Shown: positions 33,547-39,658 of the stretch, in pieces
Layout of the letters: each line of letters begins with the position of its first letter
Numbering within the stretch: position 1 is the stretch's first letter
From: Candidatus Poseidoniales archaeon
GTDB lineage: Archaea; Thermoplasmatota; Poseidoniia; Poseidoniales; Poseidoniaceae
Assembly: GCA_003602605.1 (NCBI GenBank)
Contig: QQRW01000048.1
Coordinates: 15,679 to 55,336 of the forward strand
Reading direction: 5' to 3'
DNA length: 39,658 nucleotides
Position numbers and translations under genes: made by a program
The notes under the pieces: generated by a model
What the model saw: only the letters and a program-made list of their open reading frames with translations
What the model was told of the DNA's origin: nothing
Database searches by the model: none

Positions 33547-35721
33547 ATGAAAGCAGCAATGTCTAGTTTCGACCTGCGCGCAGTGGCACGTGAAATGAAC
33601 GCGTTTTCAGGAGCGTATGTCAAAAAGGCATACATGCCACATTACGAGCAAATTGTATTGCGAATCAATCCTAAAGAAATGGATCAATTTGACCTCGTTT
33701 TGGTACGAGGCGCCCGTATTTACACCTCGAACCGAGATCGCCCGATGCCCATGACCCCGCCGCCGTTTGCGATGGTCTTGCGAAAGTACCTGAAAAATGC
33801 GCGAATGATCGCTGTACGACAGCTCGGATTTGACCGAGTCCTCTGCTTTGACTTCGATACGAAGTTTGGTAAGTACCACCTTTATGTTGAGGTTTTTCGA
33901 GATGGAAACATCATATTAACCGACGAAGAAGGCATCATTATTCAACCGCTTACACATGCTTCATACGCTGGAAGAACACTGAAAAAAGGCGTTACATACA
34001 TTCCGCCTCCTGCTGCAATGGACCCACATAGCATCAGTGAGCAAGAACTTTCTGACATGTTCAAATCGTCCGATAGAGACCTCGTATCAACACTTGGAGG
34101 CAAGGTAAACCTTGGAGGTACTCATGCAAATGCTGTCTGTTCTCTCGCAGGTTTTGAAGCAAACGTCGATACAAAGGGCGTTGATGCAGGGAAAATACAT
34201 GGCGCACTTCAGTCGTTGTTGAGCGATCTGGCCGAAACTCGAGTTGGCTACTTGTTGCTGAAAGCAGATGAAGAAACGTCTGCCTCTGAATTAGAAGAAA
34301 AAGCAAGAGGTTTTTCCCCTAATGGCGACAGAGATCGATTTTTTGAAAAATATGCAAGTGAAGCAACGCCTACTCTTTTGCCGAATCACGCAAAGGCTCC
34401 AAAGGCAACATTCTCTTCACTGTGCCAAGCAGTCGACGCTTGGAAAGGGGCACATGACGCGATGGCACTGGCTCGACGAGAGGCTGAAAAATTAGATATC
34501 GCTGCACCAGGGCGTGGGCACTCGACCGATGTTGAACGGTTGGAAAGACGAAAAGCACAACAAGAAAAGGCACTGGAAGGTTTTTCTGTCAAAATTGAGA
34601 AACAACAAATGCTCGGGCATACGATTCAAAACAACTGGACGCACATTGAGAGTTTACTGAGTCAAGTTTCTGCAGCGGTCGAGGAAAAGGGTTGGAGTCA
34701 AGTCAAAAAAGATGCAAAACAAGTCGATTGGATTGTTTCTCTCAACCCAGCAGAGCGAACGTTTGTGACCGTCCTGCCCGACGAAGACGGGAAACCGAAC
34801 GGCCCTCAAACGACGCTTTCTCTCGACCAAACCGTCCATCAAAATGCTCAACGGCATTTTGAGGCTGCTCGAAAGCAAAAGGACAAAACCTCTGGGGCAG
34901 TTCAAGCGTTGGAAGATACTGTGTTGCATCTACAACGGGCAATGAAGAAAGAGGCAAAACAGCAAGCGAGTGGAAAACTCAGCAAAGTGAAGCGAAGCAA
35001 GCGTTTGTGGTTTGAAAGCCACAAATGGAGTATGCTTTCTGGAGGGCATTTATTGGTTGGAGGCCGAGATGCAAAAGGCAACGATTCCATCGTCAAAAAG
35101 CATCTTTCAGGTGCCGACATGTACCTTCACGCAGACTTACACGGAGCACCAAGTTGTAGCCTTCGAGCAACTCAAGGGTTCGCTGTCGACCAACACAAAC
35201 CTGCGCACATACCCGACGATATTCCAGCCTTCCGACTTGTGGATAAACTCGGCGATGAGCGAATTACGACTGAAAAATTGGAGGAAGCTGCCACGCTCGC
35301 TCTATGCTGGAGCCGTGCTTGGGCAGGAGGGGGGGCTCACGGAACAGTGTATTCTGTAAAGCCCGCACAAGTATCAAAGACGGCACAGACGGGAGAGTAT
35401 GTTGGTAAAGGCTCGTTTATCGTTCGGGGGCAGCGCCAATGGTTCAAGGATTTAGATGTTCAAATGGGGATAGGAATCGTTGCGATAAATGGAGTGCCTC
35501 TGCTCATGGGTGGAATGCCGGAGACGATTCGAACAATCTGCCAACGGTTTGCGATCCTTCGTCCAGGCCTAACTAAAAAAGAGCAACTTGCCAATCGAAT
35601 TTACAAAAATACTGGCCTCATGACCGATGATGTGCTACCGGTTTTACCCGGTGCAGCTGAAATTATCGAAGATTACGGAATATTCAGTGCAGTGAAAATC
35701 AACAACTCAGAAGAAGAGTGA
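33547..35721 (+). CDS. NFACT-family ribosome quality control protein (Rqc2/NEMF/RqcH homologue)
   Basis: 724 aa. The N-terminal NFACT-N domain starts SSFDLRAVAREMNAF and contains the paired Asp96-Arg97 (GFDRVLCFDF) required for tailing in homologues. A helix-hairpin-helix and coiled-coil middle spans about 290-480. The NFACT-R (DUF814) domain begins at about 490 (WFESHKWSMLSGGHLLVGGR, then HADLHGAP). The length fits the archaeal type and exceeds most bacterial RqcH. Known homologues bind 60S/50S subunits with stuck peptidyl-tRNA and recruit tRNA-Ala to add C-terminal tails. An ATG at 33547 or four codons later could start it. Its stop is one base from the stop of the convergent helicase gene. 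Confidence 0.93.
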   Translation: MKAAMSSFDLRAVAREMNAFSGAYVKKAYMPHYEQIVLRINPKEMDQFDLVLVRGARIYTSNRDRPMPMTPPPFAMVLRKYLKNARMIAVRQLGFDRVLCFDFDTKFGKYHLYVEVFRDGNIILTDEEGIIIQPLTHASYAGRTLKKGVTYIPPPAAMDPHSISEQELSDMFKSSDRDLVSTLGGKVNLGGTHANAVCSLAGFEANVDTKGVDAGKIHGALQSLLSDLAETRVGYLLLKADEETSASELEEKARGFSPNGDRDRFFEKYASEATPTLLPNHAKAPKATFSSLCQAVDAWKGAHDAMALARREAEKLDIAAPGRGHSTDVERLERRKAQQEKALEGFSVKIEKQQMLGHTIQNNWTHIESLLSQVSAAVEEKGWSQVKKDAKQVDWIVSLNPAERTFVTVLPDEDGKPNGPQTTLSLDQTVHQNAQRHFEAARKQKDKTSGAVQALEDTVLHLQRAMKKEAKQQASGKLSKVKRSKRLWFESHKWSMLSGGHLLVGGRDAKGNDSIVKKHLSGADMYLHADLHGAPSCSLRATQGFAVDQHKPAHIPDDIPAFRLVDKLGDERITTEKLEEAATLALCWSRAWAGGGAHGTVYSVKPAQVSKTAQTGEYVGKGSFIVRGQRQWFKDLDVQMGIGIVAINGVPLLMGGMPETIRTICQRFAILRPGLTKKEQLANRIYKNTGLMTDDVLPVLPGAAEIIEDYGIFSAVKINNSEEE

Positions 35722-35722
35722 T

Positions 35723-37303
35723 TCAGTTCTTTTTTCCGCCACGGAAGCCGCCGCTTTTCTTGGCGTAACCGCCGGAAGGTTTCTTGCCACCTTGGTAGCC
35801 TTTGCTTGAACTCTTACTTGGTTTGTAATTTCGGCCACGAGATTCACCGCGGTAAGAATCGCCCTTTCCGTTGCCGCCGCTGCTACGACCACCGCCGCCT
35901 CGACCGCCGCCACCGCCACGGTATCCGCCGCCGCCTCGACCGCCACCGCCGCCACGGTATCCACCGCCGCCTCGACCGCCGCCACCGCCACGGTATCCGC
36001 CGCCGCCTCGACCGCCGCCACCGCCACGGTATCCACCGCCGCCTCGGCCGCCGCCACCGCCACGGTATCCGCCGCCGCCTCGACCGCCGCCGTTGCGTGA
36101 ACCGTAATGTCCACTGCGACCACCCGAATCGTTACGATTTGAACGCTGTCTGCGGTCTGCAGCAATGTATTCTACTTCAAATTCCGGAAGTACTGAAAAT
36201 TCCGGTGGTTCGAACTCGACACGGATTCCAACATCTCGTTGAATACGGCCGTATTGTTTCTTCTGAGGTCTTTGAACTAGGGAAATAACGATTCCAGTGC
36301 TTCCACCGCGAGCTGTACGCCCACTTCGGTGCTTGTACGCCTTCCCATTTTCCGGAGGGTCATAATGAATCACACAATTGACGCCCTCGACATCTATTCC
36401 ACGTGCTGCGACATCGGTCGCAATCAGAGCCATGCATTCGCCGTGTTGGAAACGTTTCATGGCACTGTCACGTTGGCGTTGTGAAAGTCCACCGTGAAGG
36501 GTTTCAATCGCCATGCCATCAAACTGCATTTCGTCCCCAACTCGGTCGACACCGTTCCTGGTTCGACAGAAAATGATGGTTCGTCCACATTTACGGATGA
36601 TTTCTGAAGAAATTGCAGATTTCTTCGAGTTTGGCATGAGCCAAAAGTAGTGCGTCATGCTTTCCATAGTCACTTCTTTAGGGCCAACCTCGATGGTGAC
36701 TGGATTTGTTTGATAATCGCGTACAAGGTCAGCAACTTCGTCATCCAAAGTCGCACTGAAAAGAATCGTTTGCCGGTCTTTCTTGCATCGGTCAAGAATC
36801 TTGCAGACAGGCTCCATGAATCCCATGTCCGCCATCCTGTCAGCCTCGTCAAGAACAACGATTCCCACGTCGTCCAATGAGACTGCCCCACGATCCATCA
36901 TGTCAATCAAGCGACCCGGGCAAGCAACTAGGACGTCAATGCCTCGCTCGAGGGCGCGAAACTGCTTGTTATAGGAAGTACCACCATACATGGCTTGAAC
37001 ATACAGTTGTAACTCGTATGCAAGAGGGTCGAGTACGTTGAAAATTTGCTCAGCCAGTTCTCGAGTTGGCGTGAGAATGAGTGAAGTTGGACGTTGTGGT
37101 TCTGCTTCCTCAGTCATAGCCAAAAGAGGCAGTCCAAAAGCGAGGGTTTTCCCTGAACCAGTAGGCGCTCGACAGCAAACATCCCTACCCAACATAGCAT
37201 CAGGAATCGATTCCCGTTGAACTTCAAAGGGCTCAAGAATGCCTTGTTGCTTGAGGGCCTCGACCAAAAGTGGCTCAATTCCAAGATCTGCAAACGATAC
37301 CAT
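35723..37303 (-). CDS. DEAD-box RNA helicase with glycine/arginine repeat tail
   Basis: 526 aa. Core motifs in order: FEVQRESIP (Q motif), APTGSGKT (46-53), PTREL, DEAD, SAT, TDVAARGID and HRSGRTAR, so an active ATP-dependent RNA helicase is expected. From about residue 405 the protein is RGG-rich, with five copies of a 12-residue unit (GGGGYRGGGGGR), then a basic Ser/Lys/Gly end. Such tails bind RNA and promote phase separation in known helicases. I chose the ATG at 37303 (MVSFADLGI, a common start in the family); an ATG nine codons upstream is possible. A weak TATA-like TATCAAATAG lies about 40 bases upstream. The stop is one base from the NFACT stop. Confidence 0.95.
   Translation of the reverse strand: MVSFADLGIEPLLVEALKQQGILEPFEVQRESIPDAMLGRDVCCRAPTGSGKTLAFGLPLLAMTEEAEPQRPTSLILTPTRELAEQIFNVLDPLAYELQLYVQAMYGGTSYNKQFRALERGIDVLVACPGRLIDMMDRGAVSLDDVGIVVLDEADRMADMGFMEPVCKILDRCKKDRQTILFSATLDDEVADLVRDYQTNPVTIEVGPKEVTMESMTHYFWLMPNSKKSAISSEIIRKCGRTIIFCRTRNGVDRVGDEMQFDGMAIETLHGGLSQRQRDSAMKRFQHGECMALIATDVAARGIDVEGVNCVIHYDPPENGKAYKHRSGRTARGGSTGIVISLVQRPQKKQYGRIQRDVGIRVEFEPPEFSVLPEFEVEYIAADRRQRSNRNDSGGRSGHYGSRNGGGRGGGGYRGGGGGRGGGGYRGGGGGRGGGGYRGGGGGRGGGGYRGGGGGRGGGGYRGGGGGRGGGGRSSGGNGKGDSYRGESRGRNYKPSKSSSKGYQGGKKPSGGYAKKSGGFRGGKKN
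35889..36089 (-). repeat. 36-bp tandem repeat coding the helicase RGG tail
   Basis: Five copies with an exact 36-base period; the marker CACGGTATCC on the plus strand recurs at 35917, 35953, 35989, 36025 and 36061. Each encodes a Gly-rich 12-residue unit with Tyr-Arg. Tandem repeats like this can change copy number. Confidence 0.9.
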
Positions 37304-37393
37304 CGGCTTACCCCATCTGTTGGCCGTCATCCGGCCCTATTTGATACCACCAGTCGGAAAAGCCGCTGTTTTGTGGACTCAAGAGTCGTAGGT

Positions 37394-38584
37394 TCAGCGC
37401 CGAATGAGCATGGCTACGGCGTTGCCACCACCTAAACACAACGTCACAATGCCTGATTTTGCATCGCAACGGCGCATAACGCCGAGCATCGTTATCAGAC
37501 ATCGGGTACCACTGGAGCCGAGAGGATGTCCGAGACTTACTGCGCCTCCATGGAGATTGAATCGGTCTTCTGGAATATTCAGTTCCTGTGCAACAGCACA
37601 AGAAGCGGAAGCAAATGCTTCGTTGTGCTCATAGATATCAACGTCCAAAACATCCAATTGGTTTCTCTCCAAGAGCATTTGAACTGCAGGGATTGGCGCA
37701 CTCATGACGCGCTCTGGCTCCACTCCGCTCGTACAATAGTCATCGATATAGGCAATAATTTCCCAGCCTTGTTCCTCTGCAAAATCTGCGTTGGCTAGAA
37801 CAACAGCGCTTGCGCCATCGTTCAGTGTACTGGCATTACCGGCTGTAACTTGACCGTCTTTTTGGAACACTGGCCGTAGACCTGAAAGAGACTCAACATT
37901 CGTTTGAGCCCGAATGCCTTCGTCGCTTGAGAACACAATTGAAGGACCTCGTCGCTGTGGAATCTCGACTGGGAAAAGTTCCCAATCAAACCATCCTTCA
38001 GTTTGTGCCTGGGATGCCAATCGATGACTGCGAGCAGCAAAAGTATCGGATTGAATCCGAGTGATTGAGCATTCTTTTGCCACCGTTTCACCGGTGTTGC
38101 CCATGTGAACATCATTGTAACCGTCCCATAGGCCGTCGTGAATCATTGAATCAACAAGGGTCGAATTTCCCATTTTTGCTCCTTTGCGATGGTTCATCAA
38201 AAGGTGTGGCGCGTTCGACATACTTTCCATTCCTCCAGCGACAATAACATTGTATTCTCCAGCACGGATGCTGTTTGCACCGATCATTGCAGCCTTGAGA
38301 GAACTACCGCAAACTTTGTTGATGGTTACGCATGGTGTTGTAACCGGCAATCCAGCCCCAAGGGCGACTTGGCGTGCAGGATTCTGACCGACACCTGCCT
38401 GCAAAACTTGTCCAAAGATGACCTCATCAATCACTCCCTGCGAAGGATCGATTCCGACCCTTTTGCAAACCTCTTCAACGGCAAGTACGCCCAAGTCAAC
38501 GGCCTTCATACCCGAAAGAGCACCCATGAATTTGCCGATTGGTGTGCGAGCCACGCCACAGATGGCGACTTTTGGTTTGCTCAT
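37394..38584 (-). CDS. Acetyl-CoA C-acetyltransferase (thiolase)
   Basis: 396 aa, cytosolic. The catalytic triad positions are clear: Cys92 (NKVCGSS) as nucleophile, His353 (SLGHPLG) and Cys383 (CLGGGNA), plus the NEAF motif. Full conservation and length point to a degradative/biosynthetic thiolase of the bacterial type (AtoB/PhaA-like), and not the archaeal SCP-x-like thiolase of isoprenoid synthesis. It interconverts two acetyl-CoA with acetoacetyl-CoA, or cleaves 3-ketoacyl-CoA. I chose the ATG at 38584 (MSKPKVAICG); longer starts add residues that look unlike the family. It is divergent from RNase PH, and the 96-base gap presumably holds both promoters. Confidence 0.95.
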   Translation of the reverse strand: MSKPKVAICGVARTPIGKFMGALSGMKAVDLGVLAVEEVCKRVGIDPSQGVIDEVIFGQVLQAGVGQNPARQVALGAGLPVTTPCVTINKVCGSSLKAAMIGANSIRAGEYNVIVAGGMESMSNAPHLLMNHRKGAKMGNSTLVDSMIHDGLWDGYNDVHMGNTGETVAKECSITRIQSDTFAARSHRLASQAQTEGWFDWELFPVEIPQRRGPSIVFSSDEGIRAQTNVESLSGLRPVFQKDGQVTAGNASTLNDGASAVVLANADFAEEQGWEIIAYIDDYCTSGVEPERVMSAPIPAVQMLLERNQLDVLDVDIYEHNEAFASASCAVAQELNIPEDRFNLHGGAVSLGHPLGSSGTRCLITMLGVMRRCDAKSGIVTLCLGGGNAVAMLIRR

Positions 38585-38680
38585 ACCATTCCGAATACAG
38601 TCGTATTCTTCAATGTGCGCGCCTTTGGGCATGGGATGTATCATGAGAAGACTTGATGAAGAGGAGGTGCTGGCAGTTGT

Positions 38681-39505
38681 ATGGCGAAATTCAAGACCGA
38701 GTTTAGTACCGAGCGAGAAGCAAACGAAATGCGACATGTAGAAGTTGAAATCGACTTCACACCAAATGCTCTAGCATCAATTCTTTACCGACAAGGTGAC
38801 ACTGTAGTTCTAGCGTGCTGTACCAAAGAAGCGCGGCTCCCTGGATGGTTTCCCCGTGATTCGACCAAAGGTTGGGTGCACGCAGAATATTCGCTTCTCC
38901 CTGGATCTACAGATTCTCGATTCCGTCGTGAACGCCGCGGTGCAAAAGGACGCACCCAGGAAATTGAACGGTTGATAGCTCGTTCACTTCGTGCTGCTGT
39001 TGACCTTGAGGCCCTTGGCCCAGTGGCGCTCAATGTCGATTGTGATGTCCTCAATGCTGATGGAGGCACCCGATGTGCTTCCATCACTGCAGCTAACATC
39101 GCTCTGCGACTTGCAGTACGACGATTGATTGCTCAAGGGCAATGCCTACCTCTTGATATGCGTCCGACGGAAGACCAACGAAAAGCCGGATGGACTCCTC
39201 CATCACTGTCCGAAACTGAACGTGAAAACCACGAAAACGCAGTAATTCCACACGATTTGGCTGCAATTTCGGTCGGACTTATCGACGGTGAAGTCTACCT
39301 CGATTTAGATTACATTCTGGATTCCAATGCTGATGTCGACATGAACGTCGTCAAAACTGCCGATGGGAAATACGTCGAGGTTCAAGGTACCGGCGAAGAG
39401 TCAACTTTCTCGGGAGACGAACTCATAGCACTTCTCGCACGAGCAGATGGCGGTATTGATGCTTTGTTTGAAGCTCAAAAGGCAATTCTCGACGGAATTG
39501 AATGA
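38681..39505 (+). CDS. rph: Ribonuclease PH, bacterial type
   Basis: 274 aa. A phosphorolytic 3'-5' exoribonuclease that trims tRNA 3' ends. Motifs: GWVHAEYSLLPGST, GRTQEIERLIARSLRAAVD (the Arg residues bind phosphate), VDCDVLNADGGTR, and DLDYILDSNADVDMNVV, which includes the catalytic aspartates. These match bacterial RNase PH more closely than the archaeal exosome subunit Rrp41, which lacks several of them. The N-terminal segment (MAKFKTEFSTEREANEMRHV) departs from the bacterial start. GAGGAGGT lies about 12-20 bases before the ATG at 38681. The tRNA-Phe gene follows by 73 bases; the tRNA lacks an encoded CCA. Confidence 0.9.
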   Translation: MAKFKTEFSTEREANEMRHVEVEIDFTPNALASILYRQGDTVVLACCTKEARLPGWFPRDSTKGWVHAEYSLLPGSTDSRFRRERRGAKGRTQEIERLIARSLRAAVDLEALGPVALNVDCDVLNADGGTRCASITAANIALRLAVRRLIAQGQCLPLDMRPTEDQRKAGWTPPSLSETERENHENAVIPHDLAAISVGLIDGEVYLDLDYILDSNADVDMNVVKTADGKYVEVQGTGEESTFSGDELIALLARADGGIDALFEAQKAILDGIE

Positions 39506-39578
39506 AGTTTTGCGGTTGAGTTGCCCAGCATTGTTTGGCGAAAGCCTTGATATGGCAGTGGTTCTCGCCGAACTGCAC

Positions 39579-39651
39579 GGGTCAGTAGCTTAGTTGGGAG
39601 AGCGCGGCACTGAAGATGCCGAGGTCGCTGGTTCAAGTCCGGCCTGACCCA
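39579..39651 (+). tRNA. tRNA-Phe (GAA anticodon)
   Basis: A 73-base cloverleaf. Acceptor stem GGGTCAG/CTGACCC, discriminator A, D arm GCT/AGC, anticodon stem CGGCA/TGCCG, loop CTGAAGA with anticodon GAA, and T arm GCTGG/CCGGC with TTCAAGT. The following bases are CCT, so CCA is not encoded and must be added by tRNA nucleotidyltransferase. Confidence 0.95.
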
Positions 39652-39658
39652 CCTCAAC

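Noticed and set aside
35806-36288. A 160-codon Arg/His-rich frame and a 78-codon Pro-rich frame opposite the helicase tail
   Set aside because: They come from reading the 36-bp Gly/Arg repeat on the other strand; there is no family match or ribosome site.

Overview
The window looks like a chromosomal segment of a mesophilic planktonic euryarchaeon, most likely Marine Group II (Poseidoniales) or a close relative. The archaeal signs are a Gar1-type H/ACA RNP protein, an archaeal-size NFACT (Rqc2/NEMF) protein, a TATA-type promoter, an archaeal-looking tRNA-Gln, TTG and ATGA-coupled starts, and large surface proteins with FG-GAP repeats and glutamine/tyrosine-rich cytosolic tails. Several enzymes are of bacterial type (GpsA, RNase PH, glutathionyl-hydroquinone reductase, AcnA), as expected for this heavily bacterial-influenced lineage. 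The taxonomic call is inference from gene content.

Layout, left to right. 1-2056: end of an endonuclease IV-like gene, gpsA, and a small winged-helix-like protein. 2057-6003: an ABC importer on the minus strand, in the order binding protein, structured leader, ATPase, permease. 6045-10967: an unknown membrane protein, then an ABC-2 exporter pair and a secreted anchored protein. 11024-14471: a Gar1/zinc-finger/RGG protein, a TPR membrane protein and a xi-class glutathione transferase. 14615-21286: a giant surface protein with a probable seven-bladed propeller. 21437-29003: central metabolism (aconitase, membrane-anchored cyclophilin, 2-oxoacid:ferredoxin oxidoreductase KorAB) plus one unknown gene. 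29028-33503: a DUF2135-like membrane protein, glutaredoxin, tRNA-Gln, a Nudix-metallo-beta-lactamase fusion and a VAT1-like quinone oxidoreductase. 33547-39651: NFACT, a DEAD-box helicase with an RGG tail, a thiolase, RNase PH and tRNA-Phe. No gene-free stretch exceeds 300 bases, and I see no rRNA, CRISPR array, insertion sequence or prophage.

The standout is the ABC importer. Ordinary annotation would call its binding protein a duplicated phosphonate-binding PhnD. Read residue by residue, it looks like a two-lobed archaeal transferrin. Each lobe has the Asp, Tyr, Tyr and His positions that bind Fe(III) in animal transferrin, the Thr of the carbonate site, and the cysteine pair that brackets it, all at an exact 322-residue period. 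Its promoter has a TATA-like box flanked by two identical TTTAGG-N4-CCTAAA dyads, which resemble DtxR/IdeR iron-repressor sites. The 193-nt leader before the ATPase gene holds three mutually interacting 7-bp helices and a 32-codon ORF that ends in an ATGA overlap with the ATPase start. Together these suggest an iron-regulated, transferrin-based importer in a free-living archaeon. The function is inferred and not demonstrated.

A second theme is RNA biology with eukaryote-like decoration: Gar1 with RGG tracts and four RanBP2-type zinc fingers, a DEAD-box helicase with an RGG repeat tail, NFACT for ribosome quality control, and RNase PH for RNA 3'-end trimming.
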